Notes: a model not told the origin generated them from the sequence alone. Counted from the stretch's first letter, positions 9,664-18,535 are shown. The stretch: 64,000 nt of DNA from Aquimarina amphilecti (GCF_900109375.1 NZ_FOAB01000001.1:620001-684000); one strand, 5' to 3'. Program-made: numbers and translations.

Positions 9664-10263
9664 TTGTTAGATAAAAGACAGCAATTACCCCAAGAACAAT
9701 TAATAGATACAGATTATTTCATTTACTGTTTAGAAGCGGTGGATGATATAGAAACAGGCAAGATTACCGAAGCACAAGAAAAATTAGACAAATTAACTTC
9801 GCAATATGGGGTAGCTAGTATTTATAAAACATGCGACACCATTGAAGGTTTAGAAGATAGTTTAAATGCATTGGTATTGGATGATCATTATTTTAAAAAT
9901 TATGAAATAATCTACTTTGTTATAAAGGGTGAAGCAAATAGTATTTGTCTAAATGACTATTATTATAGTCTACAGGAAATTGCAGAAATTTTTGAAGGAA
10001 GATTACAAGGAAAAATTTTACATTTTTCAAATGCAAAAGTGCTGGATTTAAACGAGGAAGAAGCACAATATTTTTTGGATATTACCGGTGCAAAAGGTGT
10101 TTCCGGGTATGGAAATGAATGTAATGGACTAACTAGTTCTAATCTTGATATCGCATTCTTTAACTTATTTAAAGAAGATGAGAATATGCTAGATGTTGTA
10201 GAAGAGTTGCATCAAAGACATTATAAGGCCTGTAAACTACTTGATTTTAGATTGTATTACTAA
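9664..10263 (+). CDS. DUF6642-like protein lacking the expected His and Cys
   Basis: The 199-residue protein follows the pattern I remember for DUF6642: an N-terminal FIYCLEA strand, a central IIYFVIKGEANSICL block, LQEIAEIFEGRLQGKILHF, FLDITGAKGVSGYG and a C-terminal LDFRLYY. In members I recall, the central blocks read like AFHGE and FGSCS, giving a caspase-like His/Cys pair. Here these positions are Lys88 and Ala124. The start is TTG at 9664, because no in-frame ATG exists between the upstream stop at 9610 and the body of the protein. It has no signal peptide and is probably cytoplasmic. The function is unknown. The family call is from memory and needs a profile search. Confidence 0.6.
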   Translation: MLDKRQQLPQEQLIDTDYFIYCLEAVDDIETGKITEAQEKLDKLTSQYGVASIYKTCDTIEGLEDSLNALVLDDHYFKNYEIIYFVIKGEANSICLNDYYYSLQEIAEIFEGRLQGKILHFSNAKVLDLNEEEAQYFLDITGAKGVSGYGNECNGLTSSNLDIAFFNLFKEDENMLDVVEELHQRHYKACKLLDFRLYY

Positions 10264-10388
10264 ATTACAGTCTTATGAATGTTAATGAAATTTAATTCTT
10301 TTTTAGAGAATAAGCCAAATGGGGAATTAGGATTTTTCGATTAGAAATATCAGTAAAATTACCTTCAATTGCAGATAGATTTATTTGC

Positions 10389-11819
10389 TTATGATATATC
10401 TATTGGCAATGATGATTCGTCTGAATTACCCTGAATTTGAAAGGAAGTGAATTTATGACAACTCCCTTGCGATTGGTTGGGAGGAGCGTTCCCGCAATCT
10501 ATTGCAACGAATGTATATATGTGATTATCAGTCAAATTGATTTGCTTTGGCGAACCTTCTGGACATCCAGACCCTTGCCATTGACTATTTAAAGTACCGT
10601 GATCTTTCCATACGCCATCATTAACGGTATGATCATAAGTCCACAAGCGAACTGATTTTCTTTGATTATGACAATTACTGACAACTAATTTACTAGCTCT
10701 TGTTATTGTTGGAGGTGTTGTAGTTGGTGCTTCCACATCAAAATCAGGTTTTTTACACAAGTCATCGCTAAATACCTTGTTTTGAGCTATCCACTTACTA
10801 TGTCCTCTAATCTTAAAACAATGTTCTTTAGTCTTTGCGGATGTAGTACTTTTTATGTCGAACTCATAGCTGGTTTTGTTTCCATCTAATACAATTGGAT
10901 CGTAATCTGAGCTACTACCACCATCAATAAGAATGTATTGTTTTGTTAAGTCTGAAGTAGTTGAATTGGTCCATGACAATTTTCCTTTAATTCTTTGAAC
11001 ATAATGCCATTTCCAAGGCTTATATAAAGGTGATTGAATATATTTTTCTTCCCACTCGAAATTAGAAAGTATAAGATTAATAGCTTTCTTAGGTTTAGTT
11101 TTTAAAATTCTCCATTTCTGAATATCGGCACCAGTAAATGAGCTCATTACTAAGGTCCCTCCAGAACTAAAATCTAAGGGCTCTATGACCATTTTTTTAC
11201 CAAAATGAGCACTTTGAATATAATACGTATCTGCCTCACCCGAAACAGGTATTATTTTCCATATTTGTTTATGTGCTTGTACTGAAGATGTCGAAAGATC
11301 CGTTATTACAGGGATGGTAGCGTCATCAATTTCACGTTTGGCTTCGATAGAGAAAACAAAATTTTTAAATATTTTTTTATTGCTAGTTGGTTTATCAGGA
11401 GCCACAACTTCAGCTGTAGGTGACTGTACCAAATCCGGTCTTTGCATTCCAGAACCCGAAGATTCTTTAGGATCACTATCCTTGACTACCATAGAACGCG
11501 TTTTAACTGATAAATAAAAATCAGAACTTATACTGCTATTATTGTACGCCATAATATAACGTGCATCTTCACCATACTTTTCCGGAGTATTATTTTTACT
11601 AAATCGAAACATCTGCGCTCTACCATAATTTATAGAATACGGCCAAACATGTGTCCCATTTGCTTTAACATCATGCTGTACATCCATGACCAGACCAGTC
11701 TTAACGTTTTGAATATAGACCCAACCTGAACCCCAATTTTGTGAAAATGTATTTATTGAAGCAAAAAATAAAAACAACAGTAAATATTGAGCTTTTGTAG
11801 TTAATTGACATGTTTTCAT
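10389..11819 (-). CDS. Secreted ricin-type beta-trefoil lectin-like protein
   Basis: A signal peptide (1-26, ending NTFSQ) is followed by a RICIN-like region, about residues 30-240, with repeated lectin signatures GLVMDVQ...AQMFRF and GKKMVIEP...DIQKWRI (Q-x-W type). The C-terminal half (about 245-476) holds a beta-rich region with four to six Cys residues and no family I recognise. No catalytic motif is seen. The likely role is binding carbohydrate outside the cell. It is monocistronic and convergent with the DUF6642-like gene. No T9SS sorting domain is apparent at its C-terminus. Confidence 0.7.
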   Translation of the reverse strand: MKTCQLTTKAQYLLLFLFFASINTFSQNWGSGWVYIQNVKTGLVMDVQHDVKANGTHVWPYSINYGRAQMFRFSKNNTPEKYGEDARYIMAYNNSSISSDFYLSVKTRSMVVKDSDPKESSGSGMQRPDLVQSPTAEVVAPDKPTSNKKIFKNFVFSIEAKREIDDATIPVITDLSTSSVQAHKQIWKIIPVSGEADTYYIQSAHFGKKMVIEPLDFSSGGTLVMSSFTGADIQKWRILKTKPKKAINLILSNFEWEEKYIQSPLYKPWKWHYVQRIKGKLSWTNSTTSDLTKQYILIDGGSSSDYDPIVLDGNKTSYEFDIKSTTSAKTKEHCFKIRGHSKWIAQNKVFSDDLCKKPDFDVEAPTTTPPTITRASKLVVSNCHNQRKSVRLWTYDHTVNDGVWKDHGTLNSQWQGSGCPEGSPKQINLTDNHIYTFVAIDCGNAPPNQSQGSCHKFTSFQIQGNSDESSLPIDIS

Positions 11820-12220
11820 TCTTTCTTTTTTGTGAGTTAGTAAGTAAACAAAGAACTAACAATGAAAAAGAAGTATCAATAGTGAAAACACTAATAAAGT
11901 AGGGGTATATAACCCATTAATAGAACGAAAGATCTGCATGGTTTCCTTATACAACATAGTTCATTAAAAGCTTTCTAACAAAATTGAAGATTCACGAACT
12001 CCTCTAATACAATAAAAATTATCTTCTTTCCATGTGGTTTGTAAGCGTGTCATGTTCACCAAGACGGTACATCGCAATTCTTCAAAACAAAAATAATGTT
12101 GCTTATGTTTTGCTTTCACAAATTTTATCTACCCATTTTGTATGCCAACATCGTGATGTGAGTAGGAAGCTGAGTCTAAACCTTAGACATTTACAGCATA
12201 TTAATATAAAAACAGTCAAT
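11820..12220. other. Divergent intergenic region
   Basis: This 400-bp gap separates the minus-strand lectin gene from the plus-strand fusion gene, so it should hold both promoters. An imperfect palindrome (GGGTATATAACCC, 11904-11916) is the only notable feature. The frame of the downstream gene stays open back to 12032, but that extension lacks family features and precedes a clear signal peptide, so it is treated as non-coding. Confidence 0.4.
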
Positions 12221-13843
12221 ATGAAAAATTACATCCTATTAGTAGCGATGCTTCTTACAATTCAATTTATAAATGCGCAACCTAAAACTAATGAAGATGT
12301 GAATACATCAGTTATTAATTTAGTTATTCTTAATGATAACGGAGATGTTTTATTAAAAAAAGCAACAATCGGTTGGATAACAATAGGTGCATTTTATGAG
12401 AAAAGACATACTATAAATGAAGTTATCGACAGTATCTCTAATAAATATGGAGTTTCCATTACAAAACCAAACCTTAAAGGTGTTTTTACTTATAAATTTG
12501 ACTTTAATAATGCTGTAAGTGTACGACAGCTGTATGTTGCTAAATCTACCACTAACGATTTGCCAACAAATAAAAATGTAGAATTCCGTTGGGCTCCAAA
12601 AGATGAGGCTATAGAAAAATTTAAAAGCACCATTCCATCTTTAGGCGAAATGATAGCACAAGTTATAGAGTATCCTCAAGTGGTTTGGGGTGGCTCTTTT
12701 TTAATTAAACAAGAAAACGAAAAAAAGACTTCTATTATAACAGAGGATTTTTATCCAATAAGTGACGCTTCCACATACAGGGAATCATCACATAATGCTT
12801 TAGTAGTAGAAACACTTCAAAAGTATATGGAAGGTAGTTCTTATAATAAGAGAGAAATGTTACTAAGTGCCTTTGCAGACAATGCTACACTATATCTAAC
12901 AAATAGAGATGGAGATTTCAAAAGATATTCTCCAAGTGAATACGCTGATTTTTTTAAAAACGCAGAAAAAGGAAAGTTCAATGGGAGGGAAGCTAAAGTT
13001 TTAAAGGTTAGCGTTACAAATGACATTGCAACCGCAAAAGTTGAAATTGCAGGTCCTAATAGAGCGTGGGTATATATTGATTTGTTCTTGCTTAAAAAGT
13101 TTAAAAATGATTGGAAAATTATTAGTAAAACAGCAACAAGGGTAGGTAACATAGCCAAGAATGCTGTATTATTTGTTGTTTCTAACGCTCATTATTATGC
13201 AAATACAGACATCCCTACGGGAAACAGTTTTTCTGAAATTATAAATGCATATGACGTTTTCAAAAAAGCAAATTATAAGATCGATTTTGTGAGTCCAAAA
13301 GGAGGTGCGGTGCCATTAGCCTATATCAATACATCAGATGAGATGAGTAAAAAATATCTATATGACACTCAATTTATGAATGCATTGAAGAACACAAAAT
13401 CACCTTTAGAAATTGATGCTTCACAATATAGGGCTGTTCAGTATATCGGTGGAGGAGCCGCTATGTTTGGGGTTCCAGAAAACAAAGAAATTCAAAGGAT
13501 AGCCATGGATATTTACGAAAAGCATAACGGAATTATATCTTCAGTTTGTCATGGTACAGCTGGCATAGTTAATTTAAAGACAAAAGATGGGAAATATATA
13601 GTTGATGGTAAAAGAGTAAGTGGTTATCCTGATGATTATGAAAATAAAGATGCACCGTATTTTAAAACATTTCCTTTTTTAATCAAAAAAACAATTGAAG
13701 AAAGAGGAGGCGATTTTAAATTCTCTGAACGAGGAAAATTTACTTTAGAGACGGACGGACGTTTAGTTACTGGACAAAATTTTCAATCTTCAAAGCCTGT
13801 ATCTTTAAAAATTATAGAATTAATAGACGCAATGAAAAAATAG
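12221..13843 (+). CDS. Secreted three-domain fusion: NUDIX-like, NTF2-like, DJ-1/PfpI-like
   Basis: The start at 12221 gives a clean signal peptide (1-20, ending FINAQ). Residues about 30-160 are NUDIX-like: counting through the box G-x5-E-x7-REUxEExGU lands on G56, R62, D70, S71, N74, K75, G77 and V78, so every catalytic charged position is changed. Residues about 191-305 match the NTF2/lumazine-binding-like fold (HNALVVETLQKYMEGSSY ... WKIISK). Residues about 313-540 are a DJ-1/PfpI class I glutaminase-like domain with nucleophile elbow SSVCHGTAG (Cys443, His444) and a candidate Glu339. Possible activities are Hsp31-like chaperone, glyoxalase or deglycase, in the periplasm (inference). The gene is followed by a strong terminator. 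Confidence 0.8.
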   Translation: MKNYILLVAMLLTIQFINAQPKTNEDVNTSVINLVILNDNGDVLLKKATIGWITIGAFYEKRHTINEVIDSISNKYGVSITKPNLKGVFTYKFDFNNAVSVRQLYVAKSTTNDLPTNKNVEFRWAPKDEAIEKFKSTIPSLGEMIAQVIEYPQVVWGGSFLIKQENEKKTSIITEDFYPISDASTYRESSHNALVVETLQKYMEGSSYNKREMLLSAFADNATLYLTNRDGDFKRYSPSEYADFFKNAEKGKFNGREAKVLKVSVTNDIATAKVEIAGPNRAWVYIDLFLLKKFKNDWKIISKTATRVGNIAKNAVLFVVSNAHYYANTDIPTGNSFSEIINAYDVFKKANYKIDFVSPKGGAVPLAYINTSDEMSKKYLYDTQFMNALKNTKSPLEIDASQYRAVQYIGGGAAMFGVPENKEIQRIAMDIYEKHNGIISSVCHGTAGIVNLKTKDGKYIVDGKRVSGYPDDYENKDAPYFKTFPFLIKKTIEERGGDFKFSERGKFTLETDGRLVTGQNFQSSKPVSLKIIELIDAMKK

Positions 13844-13905
13844 CGTACGTTTTTGCTACTTCTAAAGTTTTCTAACAACGATTCTTTATCTACTAAAACT
13901 AAAGG

Positions 13906-13945
13906 ATAAATTACAAAGCGAATTGAAATACGCTTTGTAATTTAT
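13906..13945. terminator. Bidirectional terminator
   Basis: A perfect 15-bp stem (13906-13920 with 13931-13945) closes a 10-base loop, flanked by T-rich sequence on the right and A-rich on the left. It sits between the convergent fusion gene (stop 13843) and the small peptide gene (stop 13957) and can serve both. Confidence 0.8.
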
Positions 13946-13956
13946 TTTCGTACAAT

Positions 13957-14133
13957 TTAAATCTCTCCTAATACCTTCATACAAAAATCATAATCTGCAT
14001 CAGAGTCATAGTGATTATGACAGTACCAATGGAGATAACCATCAGGCCAAACAGATTGTTCTGCTCTACCACCATGAATAGATTTTTGATCAGTTTTACT
14101 AAGAACGGTACCGAAAATTTTTATTTTTTTCAT
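13957..14133 (-). CDS. Small peptide with double-glycine leader (bacteriocin-like precursor)
   Basis: This 58-residue reading frame runs from ATG at 14133 to TAA at 13957. The first 22 residues look like a double-glycine leader of the kind cleaved by C39-peptidase ABC exporters: basic start MKKIKI, then LSKTDQKSIHGG with the GG at 21-22. The predicted mature part is 36 residues, rich in His, Tyr and Asp, with two Cys (C38, C51) that could form a disulfide and two Trp (W29, W36). Flavobacteria often carry such leaders with an S/A-E/D-Q-K-x-I-x-GG pattern. No C39 exporter, modification enzyme or immunity gene is visible nearby, so it is an orphan precursor in this window. A terminator follows its stop. 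Confidence 0.65.
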   Translation of the reverse strand: MKKIKIFGTVLSKTDQKSIHGGRAEQSVWPDGYLHWYCHNHYDSDADYDFCMKVLGEI

Positions 14134-14269
14134 TATTAAACAGTATAAATTAATTTTTTAGTGAACATTTTAAAGACACTCACAGTGTATGTCTATTTTT
14201 CGTGTTGTTCCCAAAACGAATAAAATGTTACCCAATAAATTAAATTATATTATTCTAATTTTGAATCTT

Positions 14270-14455
14270 GAGTATCTACTTGTCGAAGGGTCACTTTGCT
14301 TGAGTCAAAAGCTTTTACCAAAGACAAATCTTCTTTGATTTTTTTCTTCTCAAATGTTTCTTCTACTGCAGTAATGGAACACTTTTTATTCGACCCGACG
14401 TGATCCCTGAGCTTGTCGAATGGGCAGAAGGGAAGCATAATGTGTGTGGAATGAC
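14270..14455. repeat. Fragment of the dispersed repeat (distal modules) with inserted palindrome
   Basis: The segment matches the distal part of the long repeats (compare 18375-18535 and 39085-39215): GTCGAAGGGTCACTTTGCTT, TTCTTCTCAAATGTTTCTT, GTAATGGAACACTTTTTAT and AATGTGTGTGGAATG. A second palindromic piece, CCCTGAGCTTGTCGAATGGG, is inserted between the last two. An open frame on the minus strand here (14250-14438) is repeat-derived and not a gene. Confidence 0.7.
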
Positions 14456-14564
14456 TTAAAAAACTATTATTTAGGTATTAGTCGATACTTAATTTGTGTT
14501 TTTTATGAGCTAAAATAAATTTTTAGTTATTCAAATAATAAGGGGTAATCCCTGTCAAAAATAT

Positions 14565-14598
14565 AGTGAAAAGCCCCATGATAATGAGGAGATTCACT
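14565..14598. promoter_or_regulatory. Stem-loop upstream of the repeat-protein operon
   Basis: AGTGAA (14565-14570) pairs with TTCACT (14593-14598), and an inner CCCAT/ATGAGG can extend the stem. A smaller AGGG/CCCT hairpin lies just before it at about 14541-14553. They are 160-220 bp ahead of the first gene of the cassette and might be part of its leader. No coding sequence is seen from 14456 to 14756. Confidence 0.3.
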
Positions 14599-14756
14599 GT
14601 TGATTGCTAAATAATCTAATTATAATTTTATTCTCGTAATAATTATAAAAATGAATACATAGGTATTCAAAGGTTTATGGAATCAACCAGCTACAGATAG
14701 CCTGGTAAATTTATCGAAATAAGACTTCATTATTAACAAAATAAAACCAATAAATT

Positions 14757-16106
14757 ATGTCAGAAACAATTGTAGAACAATTAGATATACGTCAAAACAA
14801 TGATAGTGGACCCATTATCATTAGTTTAAATGCACAAAACGGAAGCGTACAAATAGGTGATTCATCAACTTCAGGAGAACTACTTATCAATGATAATAAT
14901 GGTAATACTATATTGACCATATCAGCAGCAAACGGTACAGCTACACTAGGAGGACATGGTAAAGATGGTGATATTTCAGTTAAAGATAGAAATAACCAGA
15001 CTGTACTAAATTTTACTGGACATAATGCCTTATTACGAGTTGGTGCAGAAGAAAATGAAGGTGATATAGAGGTATATGACGGTGTTGGAAGAAGAGTATT
15101 TCAGTTCGATGGTAATTACGCTGTTTTGCGTGTTGGTGCAGAAGGAAACGAAGGTGACATTATCGTAAAAGATGGATCTAATAGAGAAGTATTTCATGTT
15201 GATGGCAATAATGCCATACTAAGAGTAGGTTCAACAGGTAATGAAGGAGATATCAGCGTAAGAGATGCCGAAAACAGAGAGGTATTTCATATGGATGGTG
15301 AATATGCTGTGTTACGTATTGGAGCATCAGGAAATGAAGGTGACCTTATTGTAAAAGATGGATCAAATAGAGAGGTATTTCATGTCGACGGTAATAACGC
15401 AATACTCAGAATAGGATCAAATGGTAATGAAGGAGATATCAGCGTAAGAGACGGGTCAAATAGAGAAGTTTTTCATATGGATGGAAATCATGCTGTACTT
15501 CGTATTGGTGTTGCTGGAAATGAAGGTGATTTGATTGTGAGAGATGCAGAAAACAGAGAGGTTTTTCACATGGATGGAAATCACGCTGTACTTCGCGTTG
15601 GTGCCAATGGTAATGAAGGTGATATCATTGTTAGAAATGGATCTGGTGATGAAGTCATTCATTTAAATGGTGATAATGGTGATATCATTATGAGAAATGC
15701 AGATTTTGCAGAAGATTTTGATATTAATGCCACTAAAAATGCGCTGCCTGGATATGTAATGGTTTTAGGACAAGATGGAACACTAGAACCATGTGTAAAA
15801 GCCTACGATAATACGACTGTTGGCGTAATCTCTGGCGCAGGCTCTTATAAACCAGGAATTATCATGGATAAACAGGAGGGTATCGACAACAGACTGCCAA
15901 TTGCCATGATGGGAAAAGTATTCTGTATGATAGATGCGGATCAAGGTGCTGTAAGTATTGGAGACCTATTAACTACATCAAATACTTCTGGTCATGCCAT
16001 GAAAGTACAAAGTATTGAAAAAGGCTTTGGTTCAGTAATAGGTAAAGCATTGCAGCCATTAGATAGTGGTAAAGGAATGATACCGATTTTGGTTTCATTA
16101 CAATAA
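14757..16106 (+). CDS. 31-residue-repeat protein with conserved C-terminal domain
   Basis: At least seven near-identical 31-residue units run from about residue 99 to 314 (DNA 15051-15699), with consensus GNEGDIxVxDGSNREVFHxDG then NxAVLRIGAx. Two weaker units precede them from about residue 38. Regular G/D/N turns and alternating hydrophobic residues fit a beta-solenoid or fibre. The C-terminal 130 residues (GYVMVLGQDG, GKVFCMIDADQGAVSIGDLL, GKALQPLDSGKGMIPILVSLQ) form a compact domain I have seen at the end of fibre-like repeat proteins but cannot name. There is no signal peptide. It is first of three co-directional genes (28-bp gap to the next), with a metzincin and a HEAT-like protein. 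A structural carrier or fibre role is an inference. Confidence 0.72.
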   Translation: MSETIVEQLDIRQNNDSGPIIISLNAQNGSVQIGDSSTSGELLINDNNGNTILTISAANGTATLGGHGKDGDISVKDRNNQTVLNFTGHNALLRVGAEENEGDIEVYDGVGRRVFQFDGNYAVLRVGAEGNEGDIIVKDGSNREVFHVDGNNAILRVGSTGNEGDISVRDAENREVFHMDGEYAVLRIGASGNEGDLIVKDGSNREVFHVDGNNAILRIGSNGNEGDISVRDGSNREVFHMDGNHAVLRIGVAGNEGDLIVRDAENREVFHMDGNHAVLRVGANGNEGDIIVRNGSGDEVIHLNGDNGDIIMRNADFAEDFDINATKNALPGYVMVLGQDGTLEPCVKAYDNTTVGVISGAGSYKPGIIMDKQEGIDNRLPIAMMGKVFCMIDADQGAVSIGDLLTTSNTSGHAMKVQSIEKGFGSVIGKALQPLDSGKGMIPILVSLQ

Positions 16107-16134
16107 GATATAATCAAACTTAAAACAATAAAAA

Positions 16135-16875
16135 ATGGCTTCTTTAAAAAGTTTATTGAATTGTATTGGTGTTGACACTAACAGAAATATAAGTGTGTTG
16201 AGAGATGTATTGGGATATACTGAGGGCATAGTACCAGCGGATCCTTCTGGAGTAACGGCGACAGAATCTCTTTTAGAGTTTATGAATGATGCTAAAGGTA
16301 ATCACTTTCATATCAATGTTATAGATGTGGGGTTAGATAATTTTAGCAGTAATGAACGTTATAAAGTTGATTATTCAATATACAGAACACGACGCATATT
16401 TAGAACCGTTAACCTTGGTTTAGGTCGTATTGAAAGATATGTTATAACATCTGCAGAGGCTAATGGAAGAGATGATATTGGTTCAGAAGGTGAAGCAACA
16501 GACTTAACTCAGGAGTGGACAGTTCCTAATAATGGTATGGATGTTTTTATGGTGGATAATATATCTGCTGATTTTGTCGGAATATCCAATATAAACGGAC
16601 CATGTGATAAGGATGCAAAAGGAAGAAATGGTGTGATAGGCGGGGAGGTCAATAGAGGTTCTGAGTTTGTAGCAAAAACATTTGCCCACGAAATAGCCCA
16701 TTATCTAGGGCTTAGTCATAATCATGGAAGCAACTGTCCTAGTTCGGTTTCTGGACAAAATAATTTGATGGCTCAAACAAGATGTAGAAATAACGACGTA
16801 AGAGATGCTGTTCTTTTAACAGTTAGTCAAGGTAATGACATGAGGGATCATTGTTTCGTGAAAAATGGGTGCTAA
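16135..16875 (+). CDS. Metzincin-type zinc metallopeptidase without signal peptide
   Basis: The zinc site is the extended metzincin motif HEIAHYLGLSH (His185, Glu186, His189, His195), with a Met-turn candidate NNLMAQT (Met212) 17 residues later. The N-terminus (MASLKSLLNCIGVD) is not a Sec signal, unlike most metzincins, which are secreted. Length is 246 residues, a lone catalytic domain with a 180-residue N-terminal part. It lies between the solenoid-repeat gene and the HEAT-like gene, 28 and 18 bp away. It may act inside the cell or leave by a non-Sec route (inference). Confidence 0.82.
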   Translation: MASLKSLLNCIGVDTNRNISVLRDVLGYTEGIVPADPSGVTATESLLEFMNDAKGNHFHINVIDVGLDNFSSNERYKVDYSIYRTRRIFRTVNLGLGRIERYVITSAEANGRDDIGSEGEATDLTQEWTVPNNGMDVFMVDNISADFVGISNINGPCDKDAKGRNGVIGGEVNRGSEFVAKTFAHEIAHYLGLSHNHGSNCPSSVSGQNNLMAQTRCRNNDVRDAVLLTVSQGNDMRDHCFVKNGC

Positions 16876-16893
16876 TCTTTTAACAATTTAATT

Positions 16894-17889
16894 ATGAATT
16901 CAGGATATATTGATATTGATGCCTTTGGCTCTCAAGTAAAAGAAAAAGAACTTATTGCAATCATACAAAACCGCAAAGAAGATCAAGGAAGACAATTAGC
17001 GTTTAAAACATTGGTTCAAAGAAAAAGCAAGAAAATGCAAAAATTATCTATTGAAGTGCTTAACAATCCTTTGTATGATAGGCGGATGAAATTGATTGCT
17101 GCTAATTTTCTTGGTAAAAACACCTCTAAAGATGGAATAAAAAGTCTTTGCAAAGAATTAAGAAATGCTGAAAATAAGCAATTAAAATCAAGAGTACTTA
17201 GATCAATAGGTGAAATTGGTGATTTGGCTACGATTATGGAAATAGAAGGTATTAAGTCTAGAGACGCTTCATTTGCACGATCATTAATTGCATACAGACA
17301 TGGAATAAAAGGATATGCTTTACCTACAGCTAAAACAAAAAGTTTCTCCAAGCGATCAAAGCACACAGAAATGAGTTCAATTACCATTACACCAGCAAGA
17401 GAAAATGAGTTGAACAAAATGATCGAAACGCAACTGGATATTTTAGGTGAGTTCAGGATTCCAAAACTTAAATTGAATTGTGCAGGAAATGACCTGTACT
17501 TGATGCAATCTGATAAAATAACAAACAAACACCTGTCAATCAAACTATTGTTAGGACCTAGTATTCCAATGAAGGTTTTTTCGGTTGGTGACTGTCCACG
17601 TAGAGTAGTACTTTCTTACTATGTTATGACAACACCAATACCAGGAAAGGAGAATGAAATTAATGTGCAATTGATTACACCGTCAGGAAGAAAAGCGTAT
17701 TATGGAGAAGTCTCTGTTAACGGAAAAGAATTAAATTTTTCTCTCGGAACAGTAGAAGATTCTATATTTCCAGCAACTCAAATAAATGGCAATTTTAATA
17801 TAAATAAAGATGAATTTGATTTCACCTCTTTACTTAGTAACATAAAACTAGATGATAAAAAGCGTAGAATACCAAAAAGAATAATTTAA
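16894..17889 (+). CDS. HEAT-repeat-like protein with unknown C-terminal domain
   Basis: Residues about 15-140 contain helical pairs typical of HEAT/PBS-lyase repeats (RRMKLIAANFLGKN, QLKSRVLRSIGEIGD). Residues about 190-331 are beta-rich and unrecognised, with a YLMQSDK and a LLGPSIPMK stretch. No signal peptide or membrane segment is seen. It closes the three-gene cassette and could bind the metalloprotease or the repeat protein as an adaptor or inhibitor (inference). It is directly followed by a long dispersed repeat. Confidence 0.6.
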   Translation: MNSGYIDIDAFGSQVKEKELIAIIQNRKEDQGRQLAFKTLVQRKSKKMQKLSIEVLNNPLYDRRMKLIAANFLGKNTSKDGIKSLCKELRNAENKQLKSRVLRSIGEIGDLATIMEIEGIKSRDASFARSLIAYRHGIKGYALPTAKTKSFSKRSKHTEMSSITITPARENELNKMIETQLDILGEFRIPKLKLNCAGNDLYLMQSDKITNKHLSIKLLLGPSIPMKVFSVGDCPRRVVLSYYVMTTPIPGKENEINVQLITPSGRKAYYGEVSVNGKELNFSLGTVEDSIFPATQINGNFNINKDEFDFTSLLSNIKLDDKKRRIPKRII

Positions 17890-17924
17890 TTCATATTTAA
17901 TTGAAAGAATGTAAGGTTTAGAGG

Positions 17925-18535
17925 AAACGTTGGCAAACCGGCCTCAAAAAACTTTGGTAAAAACACAAGCTATACTAATTGCTCCGGTGGTGGAATTAGT
18001 ATAGCTGCGAGATGATGTTGCTGGATAGCGGTAGTTATTAAGATTAACAAAATGTTGTAAATGCTTATGCGGTAACGTCACGAGAACTGCGATATCACAA
18101 TTATTCTAAAAAAACAATCGAGCGTTTGGCAGCCCAGCAGCATCAGCTCGCTAATAATTATAAAGATTCTCAATCTTTGTAATTATTCCGTACATAACGG
18201 CTAATTATAGATACAAATGAATTAACGCAACGAAACGTTCCTATTAAATAAGTTTAATGACCCAAGTAGCTAATATTACTATGAAATAGAATTACTGTTG
18301 GATATTTTATATAATATAACATTATAGCTACAATTAAAAGTGTACTATAATGTACTTGCGTTATGTATTACCCTGAGCTTGTCGAAGGGTCACTTTGCTT
18401 TGGTAAAAGCAAAGTTTTCTTGCACTACATATTCTTCAAAAGTTTTCTAACGAAATGTTTCTTTAAAAAAAGTAATGGAACACTTTTTATGCGAGCCGAC
18501 GGCAGGAGGGGAGTATAATGTGTGTGGAATGGGAA
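17925..18535. repeat. Long dispersed repeat, copy 1
   Basis: This non-coding element begins with an ACGTTGGCAAACCGGCCTC-like edge shortly after a stop codon and ends with AATGTGTGTGGAATGGGAAT. A 93-base stretch (18115-18207) is identical to 28968-29060 in copy 2. It contains a 13-bp variable hairpin (17968-18006), a 13-bp hairpin with a 3-base loop (18156-18184), a CCAA/TTGG stem (18262-18301), and nested inverted repeats TACATAACG/CGTTATGTA (18191-18367) and CATTATAG/CTATAATG (18320-18352). No protein is encoded. The nested layout recalls integron attC sites or a structured RNA, but neither is shown. Confidence 0.85.

Noticed and set aside
12032..12220. Open extension upstream of the three-domain fusion gene
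   Set aside because: The extension has no family features and would bury a clean signal peptide that starts at 12221.
14250..14438. 62-residue frame on the minus strand
   Set aside because: It is made wholly of the dispersed repeat and inserted palindrome; similar frames open in other copies by chance.
17925..18535. Repeat copies as insertion sequences or MITEs
   Set aside because: No terminal inverted repeats at the outer edges, no target-site duplication and no transposase piece were seen; the copies differ in length and module order.
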